From NCBI GenBank assembly GCA_951813575.1, contig OX638375.1:372001-436000 (forward strand): 64,000 bases of DNA. The letters run 5' to 3'. A program made the translations under genes and the position numbers. Within the stretch, counting starts at the first letter, position 1. Each line of letters opens with the position of its first letter. Positions 26,331-34,457 of this stretch are shown piece by piece. The DNA comes from Candidatus Binatia bacterium. Its GTDB lineage: Bacteria > Desulfobacterota > Binatia > UBA9968 > JAJDTQ01. Below the pieces are notes generated by a model. That model was given only the letters and a program-made list of their open reading frames with translations. It did no database searches and had not been told where the DNA came from.

Positions 26331-27686
26331 ATGTCCATGACAGGCAGCCGAGCCGGGGCGCGCCCGGACCCGCCGTCGACCCCCCGGTTCCATCAGATCC
26401 GCCACCTGGGCGATGAACCCCATGAGTTGTTGTACGGCCTGCTTCGGACGTACGGGGACTTCGTGCGTTGGCGCGGTTTCCAGGACGTCTACTTGGTCAA
26501 CCACCCTGACTTCATACGCCCGGTGTTGTCGCGGGACTACAGCCATTTCTCCAAGCGCACCATCGACTACCGTGTACTGGCGCAGGTCATGGGCAACGGC
26601 CTTGTGACCAACGACGGCCCCCACTGGGTCCGGCAGCGCCGGCTCATGCAGCCCATGTTCAGCAATCACCGGATCGAGAGCTTCGACGGGAGGATCAATG
26701 CGCTGACAGCCTCATTGATGAACGAGTGGGAAACCCGGGTGGGCGGCGAGACTCTCCGGATCGACCGCGAGATGGGCAGGTTGACGTTCGGCATCGTCGG
26801 GGCCACCTTGTTCGGCAGCGACCTCGAGCGCCACGCCGGCGAGGTCGCCGAGATACTCGAAGTGGCCAACCTGAACCCGTTCGAGCCGCGCGCCCTGATG
26901 ACCCTCTGCTCTTGGGTCCCCACGCCTCACAACCTCAAGTGGCGGCACGCCGTGCGTCGGCTCGACCGCATCGTGTACGGGATGATCGACGCCCGCCGCC
27001 AGCGTGGCGCCGGCGGCGACGACATCCTCGACCACCTCATTCGTGCCCTGGGCGAGGAGAGCGGCGAAGGCATGGACGAGCGGCAGATGCGCGACGAGGT
27101 GGTGACGTTGATGCTGGCCGGACATGAAACGTCGGCCAACGCTCTGGCATGGACCTTGTACCTCCTGGACAGGCATCCGGACGTCCAGGCACGTCTGGCC
27201 GAGAGCCTCACGGAGACTCTGAACGGCGCGCCCGCCAACGCCGGCGACCTTTCACGGCTCCCCTACCTCAAGCAGGTGGTGCAGGAATCCATGCGCCTCT
27301 ACCCTCCGGTGTGGTCCTACGCGCGAAGGTCGGAACAAGAGGAAGAGTTCGAGGGATATCGACTGCCCGCCGGCGCATACGTAGCGGTCGTGCCCTATGC
27401 GCTTCACCGGCACCCGAAATTCTGGCCCGATCCGGAGCGCTTCGAACCGGACCGGTTCGACCCGGACCGCGGCGAGGGCCGCCATCCCTACTCTTACCTG
27501 CCTTTCGCCGCCGGACCGCGCACCTGCATCGGCGCCGGTATGGCCATGCTGGAGACCCAGCTTGTGCTGGCGCAGATCCTGCAGAGCTTCAGGGTCCGCA
27601 TCGTCCCGGATCACCCCATCGAAACCACGGCCAAGGTCACGTTGAGGCCCCGGCACGGGATACTGGCCACGGTGAGCCGCCGGTGA
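26331..27686 (+). CDS. Cytochrome P450
   Basis: 451 aa soluble P450 without a membrane anchor. The oxygen-activation motif is LAGHETSAN in the I helix (about residues 262-270), ExxR is ESMR with RLYPPVWSYAR, and the heme-binding loop is FAAGPRTCIGAG with the cysteine ligand. The FDPDRGEGRHPYSYLPF meander is complete. The style resembles CYP102/CYP110-like fatty-acid or terpene hydroxylases rather than CYP101. No reductase is adjacent; the [3Fe-4S] ferredoxin at 15958 is a possible partner. It is convergent with comF. The substrate is unknown. Confidence 0.93.
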   Translation: MSMTGSRAGARPDPPSTPRFHQIRHLGDEPHELLYGLLRTYGDFVRWRGFQDVYLVNHPDFIRPVLSRDYSHFSKRTIDYRVLAQVMGNGLVTNDGPHWVRQRRLMQPMFSNHRIESFDGRINALTASLMNEWETRVGGETLRIDREMGRLTFGIVGATLFGSDLERHAGEVAEILEVANLNPFEPRALMTLCSWVPTPHNLKWRHAVRRLDRIVYGMIDARRQRGAGGDDILDHLIRALGEESGEGMDERQMRDEVVTLMLAGHETSANALAWTLYLLDRHPDVQARLAESLTETLNGAPANAGDLSRLPYLKQVVQESMRLYPPVWSYARRSEQEEEFEGYRLPAGAYVAVVPYALHRHPKFWPDPERFEPDRFDPDRGEGRHPYSYLPFAAGPRTCIGAGMAMLETQLVLAQILQSFRVRIVPDHPIETTAKVTLRPRHGILATVSRR

Positions 27687-27726
27687 CCTCTCCGGCCCTT
27701 GAGATCCCGATCCGCATGCACCGGCA

Positions 27727-28524
27727 TCAGGATACCGTCCGCCCCAACGTAAGCACCTGCACCTCCCGCGCCCCCGAGCGCAGCAGTACACGGGCGCACT
27801 CGTTGACCGTAGCCCCGGACGTGTAGATGTCGTCCACCAGCAGCAACCTCATCCTCTCGACGGTTTGGCGCGGAGCGATGCGGAAGGCGCCGCGAACGTT
27901 GGGGCCCCGTTCCTTCAGGCTCAACGTGGTCTGAGGCGGGGTCTCCGTCTTTCGGATGAGCACGAAGGGATCCAGACGAATACCCCACTCCCGACCGACT
28001 TCCCGCCCCAGCAGCACGGATTGGTTGAATCCGCGCCAGCGCAACCGCCGGGGGTGCAACGGAACCGGGATGATGAGATCGATGCCCGACGGTTGAAACC
28101 ACGGACGGCAAGCCTGTGCCGCGAGCAGGCCGAGGGGTTTGCCGAAGGATGCCTGCCGGCCGTACTTGAACCGGTGTACGACCTGACGCAGCGGATGGGA
28201 TGCGTCGAGGTCGCGCGGATAACACGCCCAGCTCCGCGCCAGAGAGAATGACGGCGGCCGAAGCAGACACGCGCCGCACAGGTGGTCGCCCTGCCATTCA
28301 TGCCGGTAAGGCCGTCCGCAACGGGGGCAGAACGGTGGCCGGACCAGCTGGATTCGCTCGACGCATGGGATGCAAAAGGCGCCTTGGGCGGCCCACGGAA
28401 GGAAGCCTTCGCAGGCGATGCAACAGGGCGGGAAGATGACGTCCAGCAACGTCTTGAGCACCCGCCGGGCCCATCTTTGAGGAACGCGTTGATCTGTGTT
28501 GCCCACACAGAAACGGATCGGCAC
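27727..28524 (-). CDS. comF: ComF family phosphoribosyltransferase-like protein
   Basis: 265 aa. The N-terminal zinc-finger region has Cys pairs in FPPCCIACEG, FCIPC, FCPRCGRPY and CGAC. The C-terminal PRTase domain has PVPLHPRRLRWRGFNQS and the PRPP loop LLLVDDIYTSGAT. ComF is needed for natural transformation in competent bacteria, though it is also widespread in non-competent ones. It is a single gene convergent with the P450, and no other competence genes are in the window. Confidence 0.9.
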   Translation of the reverse strand: MPIRFCVGNTDQRVPQRWARRVLKTLLDVIFPPCCIACEGFLPWAAQGAFCIPCVERIQLVRPPFCPRCGRPYRHEWQGDHLCGACLLRPPSFSLARSWACYPRDLDASHPLRQVVHRFKYGRQASFGKPLGLLAAQACRPWFQPSGIDLIIPVPLHPRRLRWRGFNQSVLLGREVGREWGIRLDPFVLIRKTETPPQTTLSLKERGPNVRGAFRIAPRQTVERMRLLLVDDIYTSGATVNECARVLLRSGAREVQVLTLGRTVS

Positions 28525-28587
28525 TCGAACGCAAGACCTTAGTGTCGCGAAGTTGGACCATTAAAGCGGCCCTGTTAGTGTGAGAGG

Positions 28588-28681
28588 ATGGAAGAGATAC
28601 GGATATCCAAGTTCAAAGCCAATTTCTCGAGGACGCATCGTTGGCGACATTGTGGCCCCGGTGGCGGACGCTTCGGAGTGA
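28588..28681 (+). pseudogene. Relic of a Phd/YefM-type antitoxin gene
   Basis: The ATG at 28588 opens with MEEIRISKFKA, which resembles the start of Phd-family antitoxins (MKxxRISEFKA). After 28620 the frame is wrong, but the next frame from 28622 reads ISRGRIVGDIVAPVADASE and stops at 28679-28681. GxIVGDIVxPV is the usual C-terminal ending of the same antitoxins. The middle, about 40 residues, is missing with a frame change, so this looks like an internally deleted antitoxin. No toxin gene follows. The identification rests on short motifs only. Confidence 0.42.
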
Positions 28682-28746
28682 TGTAGAGGCACAACAGCGG
28701 TGGCTCCCTGCCGGAATCCAATCGCTTCTGACCTGCCGCCAGTGAT

Positions 28747-30113
28747 CTACAGGAAGTCCTCCAGCTTGATCTCGTCCATGAAGGGGTACTCCAGAAGCTC
28801 GTACTCCGCGGGGTCGACGTCGTCGGGGATGGTGGCGTCGATGCCCATCTTGGATGTAGTGGGGAGCGAGCCTTTGGGGAGGCGGGAGGCCTTGAGGGTG
28901 GGGTCGAGGTGCTTGCCGCGGGCGCCGGAGACAATGATGACGTCCTCGTCCGGCTGCACCCGGAAGGCCATGGCCCGCTCCACCGCCATGGGGTCGGTGA
29001 GGTCCACGTCGCCGTCGGTGACCACCACGAGCTTGATGGCGTGGAGCGACATGAGCGCCATGAGGGCGTTCTTGCCTTCGCCGGGGCGCTTGTCGATGGC
29101 GGCGTAGAGGTGCCAATAGCAGGCGCTTCCCGGGGTGGCGTACACCGCCACGGTCTTGACGCTGGCCTCGCGCAGGGCGCGCCAGCCGGCAGCCTCGAGG
29201 GGCGGCGCCTCCAGCCAGTCGTTCTCCCACGGCATCAGGATGGTGTGGAGGATGGGGTTCCTGCGGTGGGTCACGGCCGTCACCTTGAACACCGGGTTCC
29301 AGCGGATCGAGCACTGGTGCCCGGTGAAGTCGCCGTAGCGTCCCTCGTCGATGGTCCAGCCGTCGGCGGAGATCTCCCCTTCCAGGACGATCTCCGCGTC
29401 GGCGGGCACTTCCAGGTCCACGGTCTTGCACTTCACCAGCGGCACCGGCCGGCCGTACAGGGCCCCGGCCACCGCGAACTCGTCGTATCCCGGCGGCGCC
29501 TTGTAGGCGGCGGCGATGAGTTCCGGGGTGCCGGTGCCGAAGGCGATGGCAAGGGGCAGCGGCTCGCCGCGTTTGAGCGCGGCTTCGTAGCTGAAGCGCA
29601 TGTCCGACGGCGACACCAGGTCGATGCTGGTCTCCCGCGGCGTCCGGTACATGAGCCGGTAGCAGCCGGCGTTGCGGCGGCCGGCTTCGTCCTTGGACAC
29701 CGAGATGCCGGCGGAGAGGTAGGGTCCGCCGTCCTTGCGGTGCTGGAACGGAATCGGCAGCTCGGTGAGGTCCACCTCGTCGCCGATCTTCACCACCTCC
29801 TGGGCCGTGCCGCCGGCCACCACTTCCGCCTCGATGGGCTTGTCCAGCGCCTCCATGAACGTGCGTCCCAGGGTCTTCTGGTCGCACCCCAACCCCAGCG
29901 CCACCCGCTGGCGCGAGCCCACCAGCCCGCCCACCACCGGCATGGAGTAACCCTCGACGTTCTCCATCAGCAGCGCCGTGCCGGCCTGCGCCAGCAGGGT
30001 GTTGAGGTAGCGGGCTTCCACCGGCTTGGTGATGCGCCGGAGCTGGCCTCGGACTCCAGCAGCGCCACCAGTCCGCGCATGTCGTGGTACGGCAGTTTGG
30101 GTGTCTCGTTCAT
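28747..30113 (-). CDS. UbiD family decarboxylase, frameshifted near its start
   Basis: About 455 aa if one base is restored. From 30021 the frame reads VEARYLNTLLAQAG onward to the stop at 28747. Upstream, the correct N-terminus MNETPKLPYHDMRGLVALLESE lies in the other frame from the ATG at 30113, and adding one G near 30045-30048 joins them as SEGQLRRITKPVEARYL. Conserved UbiD blocks include the prFMN/metal region EGEISADGWTIDEGRYGDFTG. The family (de)carboxylates aromatic or alpha,beta-unsaturated acids with prenylated FMN from UbiX; no ubiX is in the window. It follows the SDR by 7 bp. Confidence 0.85.
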
Positions 30114-30120
30114 GAAAAAC

Positions 30121-30885
30121 TCAGTGCATGTAGGAGCCGCCGTCCACCAGCAACGTCTGTCCGGTGATGAAGCTGGCGGCGTCGGAGAGGAAGAACATGA
30201 CCGCGCCGACGATGTCCTCGGGATACTGGCTGCGGGGGATGGCGCGGCTCTGGATCTGCGGCACGTCGTCCTCGTCCACCAGGCCGCCGCGCACCGCCAG
30301 CAAGCTCTCGCTGCGGGTAAGCCCCGGCGCCACGGCGTTGACGCAGATGCCGTCCTTGCCGGTGGCCCGGGCCAGGACTCGCGTCAGGGACACCACCGCG
30401 CCCTTGGACACCGTGTAGTGGACATAGACGGGGATCCCCTTGAAGGGCACGCCGGAGGCGATGTTGACGATCTTGCCCGAGCCCTGCTCCTTCATGTACG
30501 GGTAGACCGCCCGGGAGGCCAGCCACACGCCCTTGACGTTCACGTCCATCACCTGGTCCCACTCGGCTACGCTGATCTCGTCGAACGGGGCGTAGCGGAC
30601 GTCGGCGAAGATCGCCGCGTTGTTCACCAGCCCGTCGATGCGCCCGTAGCGGCCGTGGGCCGCCGCGGCCAGGGCCGTGACGCTCTCCTCGCTGGTGACG
30701 TCGGCCTTGACGAAGAACGCTTCACCGCCCTGCTCGCGTATCCCGGAGGCGCAGGGCTCGCCGTCCAGGATGTCCGACACCACCACCTTGGCCCCGGCCT
30801 TGGTCAGCTCCTGCGAGTACACCTGGCCGATGCCGCGGGCGCCGCCGGTGACGATGATGACCTTGCCGTCGAAGTCGTGAGCCAT
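30121..30885 (-). CDS. SDR family oxidoreductase
   Basis: 254 aa classical short-chain dehydrogenase. The cofactor motif TGGARGIG is at about residues 14-21, NNAAI in the middle, and the catalytic Ser plus YxxxK (YTVSK) around residues 141-162. The conserved VNAVAPGLT and C-terminal GQTLLVDGG are present. Asp after the second strand (VSDILDG) favours NAD over NADP. It lies between a small unknown gene (14-bp gap) and ubiD (7-bp gap) and probably oxidises a hydroxyl intermediate of the same pathway. Confidence 0.92.
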   Translation of the reverse strand: MAHDFDGKVIIVTGGARGIGQVYSQELTKAGAKVVVSDILDGEPCASGIREQGGEAFFVKADVTSEESVTALAAAAHGRYGRIDGLVNNAAIFADVRYAPFDEISVAEWDQVMDVNVKGVWLASRAVYPYMKEQGSGKIVNIASGVPFKGIPVYVHYTVSKGAVVSLTRVLARATGKDGICVNAVAPGLTRSESLLAVRGGLVDEDDVPQIQSRAIPRSQYPEDIVGAVMFFLSDAASFITGQTLLVDGGSYMH

Positions 30886-30899
30886 GAATGATTCCTCGT

Positions 30900-31103
30900 C
30901 TACTTCTCGTGGACATCTTCCCCGACCACATAGCGTCCGGTCTCGATTTCGCGTCCGAGCGCGTCCGCCTCCCGCAACCGGCCCCAGGCCTGAAGGACTA
31001 CCCGGTAGGGCTCGTCCCTGAACTGGAGCAGGATGTCCTCAAAGTGGAGCGGGCCGTCCTTGAGCCGCTCGAGTATTTTGTCCGCCAGTGTTTCGGGAGT
31101 CAT
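30900..31103 (-). CDS. Small conserved-looking protein, unknown function
   Basis: 67 aa, MTPETLADKILERLKDGPLH onward. The pattern (LADKILERL, then FEDILLQF, then VLQAWGRLREADALG and a GRYVVGED hairpin) predicts a small winged-helix-like fold. There is no signal peptide or cysteine. It is packed between the ACMSD-like amidohydrolase (10-bp gap) and the SDR (14-bp gap) on the same strand, so it is very likely translated as part of that operon. It could be a small regulator or a subunit of a neighbouring enzyme. No family assigned. Confidence 0.7.
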   Translation of the reverse strand: MTPETLADKILERLKDGPLHFEDILLQFRDEPYRVVLQAWGRLREADALGREIETGRYVVGEDVHEK

Positions 31104-31113
31104 GCCGATTCCA

Positions 31114-32232
31114 TCACAGGTTGAGGAACCGCCGGCCGTTGACGCTCAGGATCTTCCACTTGAGCTCTTCCGAGAGGTCGTCCCGCTCCAGCAACTCCCC
31201 CTTGGCGCCCTCCCGGGCCTCGGCGTGGGGCATGTCGCCTTCGAACAGCAGCCGGTCCTCGCCAACGTACTCCGCCACCTGGGGCAGGAAGAGTTCGTCC
31301 GCCTCCGGCGTGAAGTAGATATCGCTCTGCTTGAGGGTCTCGGAAACCGGTTGCTTCACGGGCAATGGCAGGCCCAGTGCACTGTCGGCGTGGTGGTAGT
31401 GGTCGATGCGCTGCACCAGGTAGGGGAGCCACTGCACGCCGATCTCCATGAAGGCGACCCTGAGACGGGGGTGGCGCTCCAGGATGCCGCCGCCCACGAA
31501 GCTGTAGAATCCCATCATCACCGGGAGCGTGAAGCCCAGGGCCCGGGAGCCCGAGACGTCGTCCATGCTGCGGGTGATGCCGGGATGGCTCCAGCCCGCG
31601 TGGATGGCGAGGGGCACGCCCAGCCGCTCCACCTCGCCGAAGAACTCGTCGTAGTAGCGGTCGTGCAGCATGGTCTCGCCCACGGTGCCGTAGATGCCGG
31701 CCACCGAGGCTCCCAGCTTCAGACTGTGGTCGAGCTCGTCGAGGGCCAGCCGCGGGTCCCTCATGGGCAGGATGGCGCCCCACTTCAGCCGGTCGGGACG
31801 TTCCGCGCAGGCCGACGCCATCCAGGTGTTGTAGCTGCGCATCAAGGCGGCCTCGAACATCAGATCGTCAGTCACCGGCTGGAGGAACACCGTGGAGAAC
31901 ACCACCTGGACGTCGATGCCCACCGCGTCCATGTCCTTCAGGCGCGCCGGGATGTCGGTCATGGTCTGGGAGCCGATGGTGAACTCCTTCTGGGTGGCGA
32001 AGCGCATCTCGATGGGAGTGCCGTAGACCAAGTTTCCCCGGCCCATGGGCTTGGGGTAGACGGTGCCGTCGATGTACCAGAAGGCGTTGATGCCTCCCAG
32101 GGACGGCAGGTCCTCGGCCACCACCGGGAAAGGCTTCCGATCCGCGTATTTCGAGTCGAGGTGTTCCCAGGCCTCCTTCGGCTCCTCGACGTGCGAGTCC
32201 ATGTCGATGACCGGCATTGCGTCCGTGTTCAC
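31114..32232 (-). CDS. ACMSD-like amidohydrolase (amidohydrolase_2 family)
   Basis: 372 aa from the GTG at 32232, preceded by GGGAGG. The TIM-barrel metal sites are visible: IDMDSHVEE near the N-terminus, VPLAIHAGWSHPG mid-protein and LLFEGDMPHAE near the C-terminus. This group includes 2-amino-3-carboxymuconate-semialdehyde decarboxylase and gamma-resorcylate decarboxylases, which remove CO2 from ring or ring-cleavage acids. It lies downstream of a 3-hydroxyanthranilate dioxygenase-like cupin, whose product is the ACMSD substrate in known pathways. The second position of the usual DxHxH motif is altered to SHVE. Confidence 0.85.
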   Translation of the reverse strand: MNTDAMPVIDMDSHVEEPKEAWEHLDSKYADRKPFPVVAEDLPSLGGINAFWYIDGTVYPKPMGRGNLVYGTPIEMRFATQKEFTIGSQTMTDIPARLKDMDAVGIDVQVVFSTVFLQPVTDDLMFEAALMRSYNTWMASACAERPDRLKWGAILPMRDPRLALDELDHSLKLGASVAGIYGTVGETMLHDRYYDEFFGEVERLGVPLAIHAGWSHPGITRSMDDVSGSRALGFTLPVMMGFYSFVGGGILERHPRLRVAFMEIGVQWLPYLVQRIDHYHHADSALGLPLPVKQPVSETLKQSDIYFTPEADELFLPQVAEYVGEDRLLFEGDMPHAEAREGAKGELLERDDLSEELKWKILSVNGRRFLNL

Positions 32233-32308
32233 GGGGACCTCCCTGTTGGTTTGCGCGGGCCGGCGAGATCCGTCCCGGTTTGCTGCCTGGGTAACCCCGA
32301 CACCGGCT

Positions 32309-33070
32309 TCACGCCGCCGCCGTACATTCCCGTTCCAGCGCGCGAAGTCCGCTCCGGTTCAAGGGGAAACCGAACTGCTCGTTGCGCATCCGCAGCCGCT
32401 GGGACGAGACGTTGGCGATGATGCGGCGGGCGCGGTCATAGTCCTTGCGGGTCTTGACCAGCGCGGCCAGCTCGTTGGCATCGCTGTGCCTGGTTTCGTC
32501 GCGGTGGATGCGTCCGAAGATGGAGGCGATCCGCCGGTTGATGCGGTTGCCTTTCAGATGGCGGCAGACCTCGTAGAGCGCGCCCCCGCCGCCTTCGGTC
32601 AGGGTGATGGCGGCGCGTTCCAGCATCTCGTCCCGCCGCTGTATCTCGGTGGTGGTGATGCGCTCGGAGCCGTGCAACAGTCCGGCGTAGCTGCGGGAAT
32701 AGCGGGCCCGCACCTCGGCCAGTTTCCGGTCCTCGGGCAGCCAGGTGAGCTCCTTCTGTGTCAGCCGTTTTCCCGTCAACTCTTCCAGGAAATCCATGAT
32801 CAGCCTGGCGTGGCTCATCTCGTCGCCGAGCTTGTGACAGAGCTCCTCGTAGTCGTGGCGGTCCATCTGCTTGTCGAGCTGGGGGTAGAGCTTGTCGAGG
32901 GCGCGCACCAGAGGCTGGATCGCCGAATATTCCTTGAAGGCTTGGGCCTTGAGCCAGTGGACGTGCTCGTCCGGCGTCCGCGGCGCGTTGAAATACGTCG
33001 ATACCACGTCCCTCTCGGCCTTGCCGTAACCGTCGGCCAGCCGTTCCAGCGCCTGGTTGTAGTCCATCAT
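32309..33070 (-). CDS. Ferritin-like putative di-iron protein
   Basis: 253 aa, all-helical in appearance. Two ExxH motifs are separated by about 108 residues: Glu84-His87 in GDEMSHARL and Glu192-His195 in RDETRHSDA. Additional acidic candidates are Glu47 (FKEYS) and Glu167 (LYEV). This arrangement is typical of ferritin-like di-iron carboxylate proteins, including oxygenases such as AurF- and CADD-type enzymes, but I cannot assign a subfamily. It starts 19 bp after the HAO-like gene, so an oxygenase role in the same pathway is inferred. Confidence 0.7.
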   Translation of the reverse strand: MMDYNQALERLADGYGKAERDVVSTYFNAPRTPDEHVHWLKAQAFKEYSAIQPLVRALDKLYPQLDKQMDRHDYEELCHKLGDEMSHARLIMDFLEELTGKRLTQKELTWLPEDRKLAEVRARYSRSYAGLLHGSERITTTEIQRRDEMLERAAITLTEGGGGALYEVCRHLKGNRINRRIASIFGRIHRDETRHSDANELAALVKTRKDYDRARRIIANVSSQRLRMRNEQFGFPLNRSGLRALERECTAAA

Positions 33071-33089
33071 CCGTCTGGTGTCCGCGCCA

Positions 33090-33611
33090 TCATTCCGGCG
33101 TGGGGATGACGCTGCCGCAATCGCTGCAGGTCCTGAGCTTCTCGTCGCCGTAGAACTCGCGGTGGACCTGGCCCACGGGATCGTCGCTGTAGTTGCCCAC
33201 CGTGACGTCCACCTCGTATACCTTCTTGCCGCAGTTCTCGCAAAACCACATGAAGCGATCCTGCTCGCCGGGCTTGCGCACCCGCTCGAACACCAGGAAC
33301 CATGTGCCTTCGTCGACTCGCGGGGAGTGCGGCACGCCGCCCGGGCACAGGGTCATCTGGCCCGGTCCCATGGTCACCACCTTCTCCTTGCCGTCGCCGG
33401 TGAGGCAGTGAAGGCGTTGCTCGCCCTTGAGCACCAGCGTCACCTCGTCGCTCGGGTCCACGTGGAAGTCCATGCGGCGCCTGCGCCCGCTGCTCAGGAA
33501 CGCGATGGACTCGGAGTCCTGCCACACCACGGTACGCCCGTTGCCCTTGGCGGCGGTGTTCGCCATCAGCGCCTCGAGGTCTATGGTTTCCATTGCCTTC
33601 ATGATGTCCAT
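33090..33611 (-). CDS. 3-hydroxyanthranilate 3,4-dioxygenase-like cupin
   Basis: 173 aa, the length of bacterial HAO. AAGGAG precedes the ATG at 33611. The metal ligands of the family are all present: His50 and Glu56 (DFHVDPSDE) and His95 (VPHSPR), with substrate residues Arg46/Arg98 and Glu109 (VFERVRKP). The C-terminal rubredoxin-like iron site has Cys124/Cys127 (CENC) and Cys162/Cys165 (CSDC). HAO opens the ring of 3-hydroxyanthranilate to give 2-amino-3-carboxymuconate semialdehyde. An ACMSD-like amidohydrolase is two genes downstream. A related aminophenol-type substrate is also possible. Confidence 0.87.
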   Translation of the reverse strand: MDIMKAMETIDLEALMANTAAKGNGRTVVWQDSESIAFLSSGRRRRMDFHVDPSDEVTLVLKGEQRLHCLTGDGKEKVVTMGPGQMTLCPGGVPHSPRVDEGTWFLVFERVRKPGEQDRFMWFCENCGKKVYEVDVTVGNYSDDPVGQVHREFYGDEKLRTCSDCGSVIPTPE

Positions 33612-33636
33612 GATGACTCCTTGTGGGCGGCCGGGT

Positions 33637-34431
33637 CTATGAGAACAATTCGCCTTGGCCGGGCGCGGCCGACGAACGGCGGCGGGTTTTCGAGGACCGG
33701 GGTCGCGCTTCGGATGTCAGGTACATGAGCAACACCTTGTTCAGGCGGACATAGTCGCCGGTGTAGACCCTTCCGCCCGGTGCTCCGCCGTAGGTGACCG
33801 GGCCTTCACTTTGCGCGGTCAACTGTCGCACGAACGGCACGGCGCCATCAAGGACGGCGCCGTTCTCGAAGGGAGTGGCGAATCCGAAGGTGCGGGGCGA
33901 GGCGGACAGTTCCAGCTTGCCGTCCTCCAGCGGACGCCAGATCAGCAGGGCGCCGGCAACCTGACCCATGTTGAGAACGCGCCAGGCCGTGGCTTCCAGG
34001 GAGCACTGGAACCGGGTGGCCAACCGCCGGAGAGTCCCCACGTCCATCCCGGCCGCCCGATCAGTGATGAAGCGTTCGGGGATCAGCAGTTCCGCCGCCA
34101 CCCTGTTGCAGAGCTCTTCGGCAGCGGCGTCGCCGCAGTTCATGGACTCGTCACCGGGCGACGCGGCCAGGATATGCCCGATTTCATGCGCCAGGGTGAA
34201 ACGCCGGCGGGTGTGAGGGGCGTTGCGGCTGAGGATGACCTCGTAGCCGCCGTCGGCAAGTTCTACGAGCTGGCCGTCCAAACGGATGTCCAGTTCCCGT
34301 ATGCGCTGGACGCCGAGATGGCGCGCGATGCGCACCAGATCCACTGGTGGGCGCTCGATGCCGCATGTATCCAGCAGCCGCCGGGCTGCTTGCATCACCC
34401 GGTGCGCCTTGTCCGTGGCGTCCCGTGCCAT
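33637..34431 (-). CDS. ImmA/IrrE family metallo-endopeptidase
   Basis: 264 aa from the ATG at 34431; the longer open frame runs out of frame through ku. The zinc motif is FTLAHEIGHIL (about residues 78-88), with a further acidic ligand expected in AAAEELCNRVAAELLIP. The C-terminal region carries a GAF-like/IrrE domain that may be sensory. Family members cleave repressor proteins such as ImmR or DdrO, switching on mobile-element or DNA-damage genes. Lack of an N-terminal XRE HTH is notable. It lies 26 bp after ku on the same strand, which suits a DNA-damage response. Confidence 0.87.
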   Translation of the reverse strand: MARDATDKAHRVMQAARRLLDTCGIERPPVDLVRIARHLGVQRIRELDIRLDGQLVELADGGYEVILSRNAPHTRRRFTLAHEIGHILAASPGDESMNCGDAAAEELCNRVAAELLIPERFITDRAAGMDVGTLRRLATRFQCSLEATAWRVLNMGQVAGALLIWRPLEDGKLELSASPRTFGFATPFENGAVLDGAVPFVRQLTAQSEGPVTYGGAPGGRVYTGDYVRLNKVLLMYLTSEARPRSSKTRRRSSAAPGQGELFS

Positions 34432-34457
34432 GTCGCTGTCTGTCCCCGGCGGCCGCC

